A DNA stretch of 26,179 nucleotides from an uncultured Oscillospiraceae bacterium (lineage in GTDB: Bacteria; Bacillota; Clostridia; Oscillospirales; Oscillospiraceae): positions 1 to 26,179 of the forward strand of contig CAJUEG010000036.1 of NCBI GenBank assembly GCA_910584835.1, in the 5' to 3' direction. Both the position numbers and the translations under genes were made by a program. Under the pieces are notes generated by a model that had not been told where the DNA came from, did no database searches, and saw only the letters and a list, made by a program, of their open reading frames with translations. Below, piece by piece: positions 16,230-23,702 of the stretch (within the stretch, counting starts at the first letter, position 1; every line of letters begins with the position of its first letter).

Positions 16230-16392
16230 GTTTCCGACCGTTTTTTTGCGTCGGGACGGACAGGCCGCTTTCCGGAACCAGAGCCGCTGCCCGGCATAGG
16301 ATGTACTGATCAACGGGCATCGGCGGGCGTCGGGACGCGTTGGATACACAAGACAAGCCCCCGCCCGGCAGCCCGGGGATCACGGCTGTTTT

Positions 16393-16422
16393 TTGTCAAT
16401 TCGGCAAAAACGCGCTTATCAC
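16393..16422 (+). promoter_or_regulatory. weak candidate promoter for the hemerythrin gene
   Basis: TTGTCA (16393-16398, 5 of 6), an 18-base spacer and TATCAC (16417-16422, 4 of 6), about 39 bases before the ATG. Confidence 0.35.
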
Positions 16423-16460
16423 ACCTGAATCCTATGTTCAGCAAAAGGAAAGGGATCGAT

Positions 16461-17363
16461 ATGCGGCAGTTTCAATGGCAGGAAAGGTTCAACATTGGCG
16501 TGGACATTGTGGACCAGGCCCACCGCAGGCTGTTCGCCATTGTGGATAAGATTATGGAGCTCTATGTGGAGCGCCATGAGAGCAAGTTCGCCTGCGTGGA
16601 GGGAATCAAATATTTCAAAGCGTATGCTCTGAAGCATTTTGCCGAGGAGGAAGCATATATGCGGCGGATCGGGTACCCCGGCTACCTGGCCCACAAGCGG
16701 CATCACGACAGAATGCGGCGGGAGACGCTGCCAGCCCTGGAGCGGGAGCTCTACGCCACCGATTTTTCCACCAAAGCGGTGCAGCACTTCATCGGCGTGT
16801 GCATTGGATGGCTCACCGGGCACATTTTGATTGAGGACCGGGCCATTACCGGCAAAGCCGCGGGTGAAGCTGCGCCTGTGCGGATGGACGACGAGCTGTC
16901 CCTGATCCGGGCGGTTATTATTGAGCCGCTCCAGGAAATTTTAGGGCAGGAGGTTCGTTTTTTAGGCAGGTTTTCCACCAAAGACGTAATCCAGGACGCC
17001 CAATACTATGAGATGACCTGCCGCACCCGGCCGGGCCGGAAAGTGCGGTTTGTGCTGGTCATCGGAGAGGAGCCCATGCTGCGCGCGGCCGGGATGATGT
17101 TTGGCATGGAGTTTCACGACATGAATGAGGCGGCCCGCTTCGCCATCCGGGAGCTGGCCCAGAATCTGATTCAGCGGGCGTCGGCCTGCTTTGAGCACGA
17201 TTCCAGCGCGTATGAGATGGAGGAAGGGCGTTTTCTGGAGGCCTGGGAGTATAACCAGGAATTCAGCGAGCACGCCCCCCAATACAGTCTGCTGTTCAGC
17301 GTGAAACAGGACTGCTTCGCCCTGTGCATCGACCAGATGGCGGACGGGGAAGATACGGCGTGA
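16461..17363 (+). CDS. bacteriohemerythrin with a C-terminal CheX-like domain
   Basis: A 300-residue protein. Residues 1-130 are a bacteriohemerythrin, a four-helix bundle with a di-iron O2-binding site. All seven ligands are present in the canonical pattern: H21, H59-x3-E63, H78-x3-H82 and H121-x4-D126. It starts MRQFQWQERFNIGVDIVDQA, as the family does. The ATG at 16461 follows AAAGGAAAGGG; an earlier ATG at 16434 has no ribosome site. Residues about 143-295 form a second domain (LIRAVIIEPLQEILGQEVRF, then AARFAIRELAQNLIQRA) whose pattern resembles the CheX/CheC phosphatase fold. The E-x2-N catalytic motif is not intact (it reads E-L-A-Q-N), so phosphatase activity is doubtful. An O2-sensing or redox-signalling role is inferred; no chemotaxis gene is adjacent. 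It is a single-gene unit ended by the terminator at 17380. Confidence 0.9.
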   Translation: MRQFQWQERFNIGVDIVDQAHRRLFAIVDKIMELYVERHESKFACVEGIKYFKAYALKHFAEEEAYMRRIGYPGYLAHKRHHDRMRRETLPALERELYATDFSTKAVQHFIGVCIGWLTGHILIEDRAITGKAAGEAAPVRMDDELSLIRAVIIEPLQEILGQEVRFLGRFSTKDVIQDAQYYEMTCRTRPGRKVRFVLVIGEEPMLRAAGMMFGMEFHDMNEAARFAIRELAQNLIQRASACFEHDSSAYEMEEGRFLEAWEYNQEFSEHAPQYSLLFSVKQDCFALCIDQMADGEDTA

Positions 17364-17379
17364 GAATGGGTGCGTAAAA

Positions 17380-17415
17380 AATCCCGGAGCCCCTGCCAGG
17401 GCTCCGGGATTCCTT
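17380..17415. terminator. bidirectional terminator between convergent genes
   Basis: A 13-bp perfect stem (AATCCCGGAGCCC with its complement) and a 6-base loop, with an A-tract to the left and CCTTTT to the right. It lies between the hemerythrin gene and the end of the pyr operon and probably serves both. Confidence 0.9.
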
Positions 17416-17443
17416 TTGCCTTGCGGCCCGGGCGGAGACCGGT

Positions 17444-17665
17444 TCACCATTCCCGCCTGATCTCGTTTTCCTCCACCTGATACAGCCGCATGAACTCTCC
17501 CAGGTCGCGGCTGTCGCGGATCAGCATCAATTCCTCAAATCTGCCGCTGACAGAGTCCTTGAAACCGGCCACCTGCTCCCCGGTGCAGATGCTGGAGCGG
17601 ATGACGGGAATCTTTCCCTCTTTATTGTAAGGTGGGGGCTGACGCTTTTTTCCTCTTCCCAACAT
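17444..17665 (-). CDS. small conserved-looking protein at the end of the pyr operon, function unknown
   Basis: A 73-residue soluble, charged protein: a basic N-terminus (MLGRGKKRQPPPYNKEGK), then PVIRSSICTGEQVAGFKD, GRFEELMLIRDSRDLGEFM and an acidic tail. The single cysteine lies in SICTGEQVAGF, which looks like a conserved core. I recall similar small proteins next to pyrimidine genes in Clostridia but cannot assign a function. It begins 18 bases after pyrE with GGAGA before the ATG, so it is real by context and almost certainly co-transcribed. No signal peptide or membrane segment is seen. Confidence 0.8.
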   Translation of the reverse strand: MLGRGKKRQPPPYNKEGKIPVIRSSICTGEQVAGFKDSVSGRFEELMLIRDSRDLGEFMRLYQVEENEIRREW

Positions 17666-17683
17666 GGCGCTCTCCGCTGGGGC

Positions 17684-18352
17684 CTATGCTTTCGGGGCGC
17701 CGGGCCCGGCAATCCAGCTCTCGTCCGAGGGGTTGTCCCGGAAGGCGATGAGCCGGGCGATATCCTGGGGGGCGATGTAGCCCGCCTCAGCCGCCGCCCG
17801 GGCGATGGTGTCAAAATCGGTGAGGCTCACGTTGCGGACATTGGCCGCAGCCAGCCGGTCCAGCCCCTTTTGCATACCATAGGTGAAGATGCTGGCGATG
17901 CCCAGCACCTCCGCCCCCGCGCCGCGCAGGGTGTCCACCACCTCAATGACGCTGCCGCCGGTGGAGATCAGGTCCTCCACCACCACCACCTTCCAGCCCT
18001 TTTCCAGCCGGCCCTCAATCTGGTTTTGGCGGCCGTGGTCCTTCTGCCCGGCGCGGACGTAGCCCATGGGCAGGCCCAGCAGGTGGGCGGTGATGGCGGC
18101 GTGGGCGATCCCGGCGGTGGCGGTGCCCATCAGCGCCTCCGCCCCGGGGTACTCCCGGCGGATGGTCTCAGCCAACGCCTGTTCCACATCGTCCCGCACC
18201 TGGGGAGCGGTGAGGGTCAGGCGGTTGTCGCAGTACACGGGGCTTTTGATGCCGCTGGCCCAGAGAAAGGGCTCTTCCGGGCGGAAAAATACCGCGCGTA
18301 TGTCCAGCAGGTCCCGGGCAATTTTTTGGGCGATGGCGTCTGGCGTGGTCAT
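17684..18352 (-). CDS. pyrE: orotate phosphoribosyltransferase
   Basis: A 222-residue enzyme that joins orotate to PRPP to give OMP, the fifth step of UMP synthesis. The PRPP-binding signature is VVVVEDLISTGGSV (about 120-133). Other family marks are FLWASGIKSPVYCDNRLTL near the N-terminus, the GTATAGIAHAA loop and YVRAGQKDHGRQNQIEG with the catalytic-loop lysine and histidine. The frame is open far upstream, overlapping pyrF; ATG 18352 is chosen because AAAGGAAAGG precedes it and the family N-terminus (IAQKIARDLLDIRAV) follows. It lies 35 bases after pyrF. Confidence 0.96.
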   Translation of the reverse strand: MTTPDAIAQKIARDLLDIRAVFFRPEEPFLWASGIKSPVYCDNRLTLTAPQVRDDVEQALAETIRREYPGAEALMGTATAGIAHAAITAHLLGLPMGYVRAGQKDHGRQNQIEGRLEKGWKVVVVEDLISTGGSVIEVVDTLRGAGAEVLGIASIFTYGMQKGLDRLAAANVRNVSLTDFDTIARAAAEAGYIAPQDIARLIAFRDNPSDESWIAGPGAPKA

Positions 18353-18387
18353 ACCTGTCACCTTTCCTTTCACATGTTCGGGCATCG

Positions 18388-19086
18388 TCAGCCCACAAAT
18401 TCCGCCACGCACCGGCGGTAGGCCGCCGCGGGATCGGCGGCCTGGAGGATAGGCCGGCCCACCACAATGTAGTCGCTGCCCAGTTCCCGCGCCCGGGCCG
18501 GGGTGGTGACCCTGGCCTGGTCTCCCGTCTCGCCGTCGGCAAAGCGCACCCCGGGGGTGATGGTGAGAAAGCCGCCGCCGCAGGCGCCGTGTACCTTCCC
18601 TGCCTCCAGGGGGGAGCACACCACGCCGTCCAGCCCGGCCCCGGCGGCGCACTTGGCGTAGTGCATCACCACCTGATCCAGGGGCTTTTCAATGAGCAGC
18701 TCCCGCTCCATCCGCTCCTGGCTGATGGAGGTGAGCTGGGTGACGGCGATGAGCAGCGGCCGGGTGCCGTCGGGCCGGGTGAGGCCCTCCAGGGCCGCCT
18801 CCATCATGGCCGTGCCCCCGGCGGCGTGGAGGTTCACCATATCTACGTCCAGCTCGGCCAGCCGGGACATGGACCGCTTTACGGTGTTGGGGATATCGTG
18901 GAGCTTCAGGTCCAGGAAAACCTTATGGCCCCGGGCCTTGATCTCCCGGACGATGGCAGGGCCCTCGGCGAAGTAGAGCTCCATGCCGATCTTGATAAAG
19001 GGTTTTTCGCCGGAAAGGCTATCCAAAAAGGCCAGCGCCCTGCTCCGGCTGTCCAGGTCCAGCGCAATAATGACGTCCTTGCTCAT
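18388..19086 (-). CDS. pyrF: orotidine 5'-phosphate decarboxylase
   Basis: A 232-residue enzyme of the short (bacterial type 1) class that decarboxylates OMP to UMP. It starts MSKDVIIALDLDSRSRAL. The catalytic motif is VFLDLKLHDIPNTV (D-x-K-x2-D, about 56-69). Later landmarks are NLHAAGG, DGVVCSP, TITPGVRF and the phosphate-binding GSDYIVVGRPI near the C-terminus. AGGAGGTG stands before the ATG. It begins 21 bases after the symporter and precedes pyrE, so the two last UMP steps are encoded together. No PyrR-type attenuator was seen in front. Confidence 0.97.
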   Translation of the reverse strand: MSKDVIIALDLDSRSRALAFLDSLSGEKPFIKIGMELYFAEGPAIVREIKARGHKVFLDLKLHDIPNTVKRSMSRLAELDVDMVNLHAAGGTAMMEAALEGLTRPDGTRPLLIAVTQLTSISQERMERELLIEKPLDQVVMHYAKCAAGAGLDGVVCSPLEAGKVHGACGGGFLTITPGVRFADGETGDQARVTTPARARELGSDYIVVGRPILQAADPAAAYRRCVAEFVG

Positions 19087-19107
19087 GGGGGCACCTCCTA
19101 ATAATTT

Positions 19108-20460
19108 TTATGTCCGATCGTATTTTTCGCTGTCCAGAAGGCCCTCGCTCTTGGCCACGCAGATGCTGGTCACCGCGTCGCCCACCACGTTCAGGGCGGT
19201 CACCAGCATCTCAATGGGCCGGTTGATGGCCAGAATGAGGGAGTAGGCCAGAAGCGCACCCTCGTTGACAAACCCCACTCCGGACAGGATGGTGAAGAGC
19301 ACGATGGCGCCCGCCCCCGGCGCCGCGGGGGTGCCCGCGGAGGCGATGAGGGCCAGGACGGCGATGACAATGAGCTGGGTGAGGCTCAGGGGATAACCGG
19401 CGCAGCCGGCGATGAACACCGTGGCGATGACCTGCATGATGGCGGTGCCGTTCATGTTGATGGTCATGCCCAGGGGGAGGACGAAGGAGGCGATGGTCTC
19501 GTCCACGCCCAGATCCTCGGTGCAGGTTTTGTAGTTCAGGGGCAGGGCGGCGGCGCTGGAGGAGGTAGAGAAGCCGAACACCGCGACCTTGCTGATCTTT
19601 TTCAGGAAGGTGACCGGGTTTTTCCGGGCCCCTGCGGCCACAATCAGCGGATAGCCCACAATCAGATAGAGTAGCAGCAGCGCCACCGCAGCCACCACGT
19701 AGGCAAAGGCGGGCCTGAGATGGTTGATGCCGTAGGTGGCGAAGGTGCGCACCAGCAGCACAAAGATGGCGAAGGGGCCGAACTTGTTGACCACATAGTT
19801 GAGGAACACCACCACCACGTCGTTGAGCTCCTGAACCAGCTTGCGCAGGGTTGCGGTCTTTTCCTCGCCCAGGGCGTTCATGGACAATCCCAGGCACACG
19901 GCCAGGAACACCACGGCCAGCACCGCCGTGTTGCTGCCGAAGGCCGTGACAATGTTGGAGGGCACCATATTCAAAATCACGTTCATGGGGTTGGCGCCGG
20001 TGGAGCCGGCATTGCCCGTCAGCCCCTCCACATGGGCGGTAAAGAGCCCCGCGCTATACAGCGCGCTGCCGGTGCAGCAGGCCAGGACCAGCGCAAAAAA
20101 AGAACAGATCAGGAACCAGATCAGGGTTTTGGCGGAAATGCGCCCCAACGTTCTGGTGTCTGAAATCTGTCCGATAGCCAAAGTAATGGAGGTAAATACC
20201 ATGGGTACGATGATGAGCTGGAGGGAACGGATAAACAGCTGGCCGATCAAATAGAAAATACCGAGGGCCTTTTCCGCCCCCTGCGCGGTGATGTCCTGGA
20301 AAAAAAGGTCATTGACGGTCTTCCAGACCGCTTCCTTGCCCGCCCCCATCAGGAACTCTCTCAAAAACAACAGCAGGGCCCCGGCGGCGAGGCCGCAGAT
20401 GAGCGAGATTCCCATTTTTTCCGCCAGCGAGAGCGCCTGGCGCTTTTTCTGGTTCTCCAT
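19108..20460 (-). CDS. DAACS-family (dicarboxylate/amino acid:cation) symporter
   Basis: A 450-residue membrane transporter with about eight helices and two re-entrant hairpins. The first hairpin has the serine-rich STSSSAAALPLN (about 299-309), helix 7 has TINMNGTAIMQ (about 334-343), and helix 8 ends NVVGDAVTSICVAKSEG (about 424-440). Aligned on the NVxGD motif of GltPh, the residue at the Arg397 position, which pairs with the side-chain carboxylate of Glu/Asp, is Val420; Asp394 is matched by Glu417, and Thr398 and Asn401 are kept. A neutral amino acid therefore seems more likely than glutamate or aspartate (inference). ATG 20460 has GGGGGAGT just upstream. The frame opens earlier, but the consensus promoter lies inside that extension. 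It is first gene of the operon with pyrF-pyrE. Confidence 0.92.
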   Translation of the reverse strand: MENQKKRQALSLAEKMGISLICGLAAGALLLFLREFLMGAGKEAVWKTVNDLFFQDITAQGAEKALGIFYLIGQLFIRSLQLIIVPMVFTSITLAIGQISDTRTLGRISAKTLIWFLICSFFALVLACCTGSALYSAGLFTAHVEGLTGNAGSTGANPMNVILNMVPSNIVTAFGSNTAVLAVVFLAVCLGLSMNALGEEKTATLRKLVQELNDVVVVFLNYVVNKFGPFAIFVLLVRTFATYGINHLRPAFAYVVAAVALLLLYLIVGYPLIVAAGARKNPVTFLKKISKVAVFGFSTSSSAAALPLNYKTCTEDLGVDETIASFVLPLGMTINMNGTAIMQVIATVFIAGCAGYPLSLTQLIVIAVLALIASAGTPAAPGAGAIVLFTILSGVGFVNEGALLAYSLILAINRPIEMLVTALNVVGDAVTSICVAKSEGLLDSEKYDRT

Positions 20461-20508
20461 GTGTACTCCCCCTATGTTATATTTTTTGGATATGCCCAAA
20501 CTTTCGAC

Positions 20509-20537
20509 ACTATACCACAATTTATTCTGTCTGTAAA
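20509..20537 (-). promoter_or_regulatory. sigma-A promoter of the symporter-pyrF-pyrE operon
   Basis: On the minus strand: TTTACA (20532-20537, 5 of 6), a 17-base spacer and TATAGT (20509-20514, 5 of 6). The start point would be near 20502, giving a leader of about 40 bases, too short for a classical pyrimidine attenuator. Confidence 0.82.
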
Positions 20538-20681
20538 CCCCTAAATTTTTTTCTTCTTCCCCAACGCCGGTCAATACAGCATAAGGTATGAAAAGGGCCG
20601 GCTGCCTGCTGCCTGAGGCCAACAGGCGGAGCTGGGGAAGGGAGGTGCGGACCGGAGGAAAATGCGGCCCAGCCCCTTAAT

Positions 20682-20711
20682 TTGCGGCGGAAAAAGCCGA
20701 ATTGGTATTAT
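20682..20711 (+). promoter_or_regulatory. weak candidate promoter for the lipoprotein gene
   Basis: TTGCGG (20682-20687), an 18-base spacer and TATTAT (20706-20711, 5 of 6), about 80 bases before the ATG. Confidence 0.35.
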
Positions 20712-20793
20712 GAACCGGCGTTTCGGCGGACAGGGCGGAGGACTCCGTACCCGACCGCCGGAGAAAATGAACGATTTGGGAGGAAACGGATTT

Positions 20794-21834
20794 ATGAAGA
20801 AAACAGAGAAGCTCCTGGCACTGCTTCTGGCCCTGATGCTGCTGGCGTCCGCCGGATGCGCCCCCTCCGACCCAGGGGCGGAGAGCACCGATAAAGGCGA
20901 GGCCGCCGCCAGCGCCGACCCCACCCAGGAGCCAACACCCACCCAGAGTGAGCCTGAGGAGTCCCTGGACCCGGAGCTGGTGGATAAGATAAAGTATAAC
21001 ATCTACGTAGAGATGAACAATAAGATTGTGGACGTGCTGGACACCCTGTACAGCTATTACAAGGTGGTGGAGTATGCGGACGAATTTGCCCTGCGCTCCG
21101 ACAGCGAGTACACCTACAAGTACGACATCTCCCCCTACAATACCGATCTGCTGGAGGATGCCGAGTATGTGGCCACGCTGGAGCCGGCCTTTGAGACGCT
21201 GGACGACCTGACGCTGGAGATCATCGAGCCGCTGCGCACACTGATGGACACCTTCTCCGATATCTATTCCGACTACAGCTATGCCGATGACCAGTACGCG
21301 CGGCCCAAGGAGTACCACAAGGCCATCCAGGCCAACGCGGCCATTTTTGAGGATCTGGCCTTCAAGTACATGGACGCGGTGGAAGAGCTGAGCATCCAGC
21401 GGGTGGAGGCGGAGGAAAAGCAGATGCAGGAGGACGGACGCCTGCTGATCTACGGCTTCAGCCATGCCATTACGGTGGTTAAGAAGATCACCGCCGAGTG
21501 CTACAGCCAGGGGATTTCCGACTACAACATTGAGGAGCTGAACCTGGAGCCCATCCGTCCGCTGTATCAGGAGCTGCTGGACACCATTGAGGCGTATAAG
21601 GCCGCCGCCGAGGACAACAACCAGCTGATGGAGGAGTCCATGAGCGCGGACCACGCATATCATTACGGCACCCAGATGGACCGGATGGCGTCGGCCATTG
21701 ATTGGATGATCCGCCAGGTGGAGAGCGGCAATCCCATTGATGATCCGGGCCGGGAGTACCTGGGCGGCCTGATTCATGTGGACGCGGTGCTGAGCGACTG
21801 CATCGATTTGTACAATGATGCGTTTGCGTCCTGA
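20794..21834 (+). CDS. DUF3829-like lipoprotein
   Basis: A 346-residue exported lipoprotein. The signal peptide MKKTEKLLALLLALMLLASA ends in the lipobox ASAGC, with lipidated Cys22, followed by an acidic Ser/Thr/Pro linker (about 25-55). The rest is almost wholly helical and acidic: YNIYVEMNNKIVDVLDTLYS at the start, then about six long helices. This pattern (a short helix with an Asn pair followed by Tyr-rich helices) resembles the DUF3829/YiiG lipoprotein family, whose function is unknown. GGGAGG stands 10 bases before ATG 20794; the open frame upstream lacks a signal peptide. The metal-sensor gene follows 59 bases later on the same strand with no terminator between, so they may be co-transcribed. 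Confidence 0.82.
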   Translation: MKKTEKLLALLLALMLLASAGCAPSDPGAESTDKGEAAASADPTQEPTPTQSEPEESLDPELVDKIKYNIYVEMNNKIVDVLDTLYSYYKVVEYADEFALRSDSEYTYKYDISPYNTDLLEDAEYVATLEPAFETLDDLTLEIIEPLRTLMDTFSDIYSDYSYADDQYARPKEYHKAIQANAAIFEDLAFKYMDAVEELSIQRVEAEEKQMQEDGRLLIYGFSHAITVVKKITAECYSQGISDYNIEELNLEPIRPLYQELLDTIEAYKAAAEDNNQLMEESMSADHAYHYGTQMDRMASAIDWMIRQVESGNPIDDPGREYLGGLIHVDAVLSDCIDLYNDAFAS

Positions 21835-21893
21835 GCAGAGATGAGATAAGCGTCAAAAAGTCCGGAAGCCGATTCCTTGAGAGGTGATTTGGA

Positions 21894-22169
21894 GTGAACG
21901 CACACAGGCATTCCCCGGAACACAAAAAGCGGATTGCCAACCGGCTGGCGAGGGCTGCCGGGCATTTGGAGAAAATCAGACAGATGGTGGATGAGGACGC
22001 GGACTGCGCCGAGATTCTCATCCAGCTTGCCGCGGTGCGCTCCGCGCTGACCAACGCCAGTAAGGAGATCATCAACGAGCATATCGACCACTGCGTTTAC
22101 CACGCCGTCCAGGAGGGGGACCAAAAGGCGCTGGAGGAGTTCCGCACGGCCATTGACAAGTTCATATAG
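21894..22169 (+). CDS. CsoR/RcnR/FrmR-family metal-sensing repressor
   Basis: A 91-residue all-helical DNA-binding protein (DUF156 family): HKKRIANRLARAAGHLEKIR forms helix 1, then DCAEILIQLAAVRSALTNAS and the NEHIDHCVYHA metal-site helix. The site pattern is Cys38, His63, Cys67, as in CsoR-type Cu(I) sensors; RcnR has His where Cys67 lies and needs an N-terminal His, and His4/His6 are present here too. Copper is thus the default guess, but nickel or cobalt cannot be excluded because the gene ends against the Co/Ni uptake operon. It starts with GTG 21894 behind GAGGTGA. Its last 8 bases overlap, tail to tail, the end of cbiO. Confidence 0.9.
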   Translation: MNAHRHSPEHKKRIANRLARAAGHLEKIRQMVDEDADCAEILIQLAAVRSALTNASKEIINEHIDHCVYHAVQEGDQKALEEFRTAIDKFI

Positions 22170-22893
22170 GCCGGGGCGGGCCCTGCAGGCAGAGGGGCAG
22201 CTCCAGCCGGTTGGCTTCCAAAAGCGCCTTGTCCCGGAGAATGTCCTCGGTCTGGCCGTCCGCCGCGATTTTCCCGTGGGACAGGAGGATCACCCGCCGG
22301 CAGGTATCCAGAATCATGTCCAAATCGTGGGAGGCGATCAGCTTTGTCTGACCCAGGCTGTTGATGGTGTTGATGACCGTGCGGCGGTTCACCGGGTCCA
22401 GAGCGGTGGAGGGTTCGTCCATCAGGATCACCTTCGGTTCCATGGCGAGGATGGCCGCGATCGCGGCCATCCTTTTTTCGCCGCCGGAAATCTTGTGGTT
22501 ATAGCGGTGCTTCAATTCCCGCAGGCCGAGCCGGTCCAACACCGCGTCCACCCGCTGTTCGGCCTCTTCCATGCTCAAACCGTAGTTCCGGGGGCCGAAC
22601 ATCATATCCTCATAGACGGTGGGCATAAACATTTGATTGTCGGAATCCTGCAGGACAAAGCCTGTTTTTTGACGGATGGAGGGAAGGTTCTGCCGGTTCA
22701 CAGGCAAGTTATCCACCTGAATCTGCCCTGTGCCGGAGATCAGCCCCACCAGCAGCTTTAGAACGGTGGACTTTCCGGCCCCGTTGGCTCCGATAAGGCC
22801 CACGGCTTCGCCCTCCCGTATGGTAAAGGACAGGCCGTCCACCACGGGCCGGGTCCCTTCATAAGCGTAAGAGACGTTTTGAAACTCGATCAT
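22162..22893 (-). CDS. cbiO: cobalt/nickel ECF transporter ATP-binding subunit
   Basis: A 243-residue ABC ATPase that powers metal uptake with CbiQ and CbiM. Walker A is GLIGANGAGKST (about 35-46), the Q-loop lies in FVLQDSDNQMF, the signature is ISGGEKRMAAI, Walker B is KVILMDEPSTALD and the switch histidine lies in IASHDLDMIL. The frame is open upstream through cbiQ, but ATG 22893 with GAGGTG at 6 bases is the proper start. It begins 5 bases after the cbiQ stop. It is a single ATPase, as in CbiMNQO/NikMNQO systems, unlike the two different ATPases of group II vitamin ECF systems. Confidence 0.95.
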   Translation of the reverse strand: MIEFQNVSYAYEGTRPVVDGLSFTIREGEAVGLIGANGAGKSTVLKLLVGLISGTGQIQVDNLPVNRQNLPSIRQKTGFVLQDSDNQMFMPTVYEDMMFGPRNYGLSMEEAEQRVDAVLDRLGLRELKHRYNHKISGGEKRMAAIAAILAMEPKVILMDEPSTALDPVNRRTVINTINSLGQTKLIASHDLDMILDTCRRVILLSHGKIAADGQTEDILRDKALLEANRLELPLCLQGPPRPI

Positions 22894-22898
22894 GCCGG

Positions 22899-23702
22899 TC
22901 ACCTCACAAACAGGCTTCCCAGAAGGCTTGGAATGTTGAAGCGCCTGGCGCAGAAAAAGGCTGCGGCGCAGGCTGCCGTATAGACGAGATCCGCCGCTTT
23001 GAGACGCGGCACATCGACGTAGAAAAATTCGCCGTGAAAGCCCCGCAGAAGCATACTCCCGTACAGCTCCTCCGCCCGGTCCATGCTTCGCAGCAGAAGC
23101 TGGCCCAAAAAGGAGCCCCAGGCGGAAATATGAAGGCCCCGCTGATTCGGCGCGCGCAGCTGATACGCCTGAGCCATAGCCGCCGCCTCGCCCAGCATCA
23201 GCCCGATGTAGCGGTATGTCAGGAGCAGGAGCGTGGCGAGGATACCGGGTACATGGATTGACCGCAGGGCGGCGCACAGCTGATCGATGGGGGTGGCGGC
23301 AATCAGGACGAATGAGGCCAGCAGGGAGAAGGTCCCCTTCATCATCAGCGTGACCATGGACACCACTCCGCCGGTGACGGGGATTCGGCCCAGCGTCAGC
23401 AGCACGGCCCGATCCAGAAAGGGATTGGCAAGCCCTACCGCGCACACCAGCGGCAGAACGAACCGAAGCCGGTAAAAGCAGTGCGAAACAGGGATCTGAG
23501 ATATTTGAAGCAGCAGGACAGGGTACAGCACCATGACCGTCAGCCCGGAAAGCTCGTACTTTGGGAACGAGGTCACAGTGACGATATAGAGGACCGTTAC
23601 CAGCAGCTTGCTCAAAGGGTGCAGCCGGTGGATTGGGGACCCGCCGGCTGCCAATGCGTCCATCTCCCGCAGGCCGGACCGGGCCCGGGACAGTCTATCC
23701 AT
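22899..23702 (-). CDS. cbiQ: cobalt/nickel ECF transporter transmembrane (T) subunit
   Basis: A 267-residue membrane protein with about five or six helices. The EcfT coupling motifs are visible as ALRSIHVPGIL (about 150-160) and the Ala-Arg-Gly-like SMLLRGFHGEFF (about 224-235), which dock onto CbiO. The N-terminus has the CbiQ-type GGSPIHRLHPLSKLL. ATG 23702 lies inside the end of cbiM (8-base overlap) with AAAGG 6 bases upstream of it; a longer open frame upstream is only overlap with cbiM. The order cbiM-cbiQ-cbiO with overlaps means coupled synthesis of the complex. Confidence 0.94.
   Translation of the reverse strand: MDRLSRARSGLREMDALAAGGSPIHRLHPLSKLLVTVLYIVTVTSFPKYELSGLTVMVLYPVLLLQISQIPVSHCFYRLRFVLPLVCAVGLANPFLDRAVLLTLGRIPVTGGVVSMVTLMMKGTFSLLASFVLIAATPIDQLCAALRSIHVPGILATLLLLTYRYIGLMLGEAAAMAQAYQLRAPNQRGLHISAWGSFLGQLLLRSMDRAEELYGSMLLRGFHGEFFYVDVPRLKAADLVYTAACAAAFFCARRFNIPSLLGSLFVR

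Larger units (their letters stand above)
16129..16460. other. divergent intergenic region
   Basis: It holds the promoter and two inverted repeats for the M60 gene (16151-16229) and a weak candidate promoter for the hemerythrin gene (16393-16422). The middle (about 16230-16390) shows no supported gene or RNA. Confidence 0.7.
20461..20793. other. divergent intergenic region
   Basis: It holds a strong minus-strand promoter (20509-20537) and a weak plus-strand one (20682-20711). The remainder (about 20540-20680) is GC-rich with no supported gene or RNA. Confidence 0.7.

Noticed and set aside
20461..20622. A 54-residue N-terminal extension of the symporter
   Set aside because: It would include the sequence of a consensus promoter and lacks a ribosome site; the start at 20460 gives the usual N-terminus.
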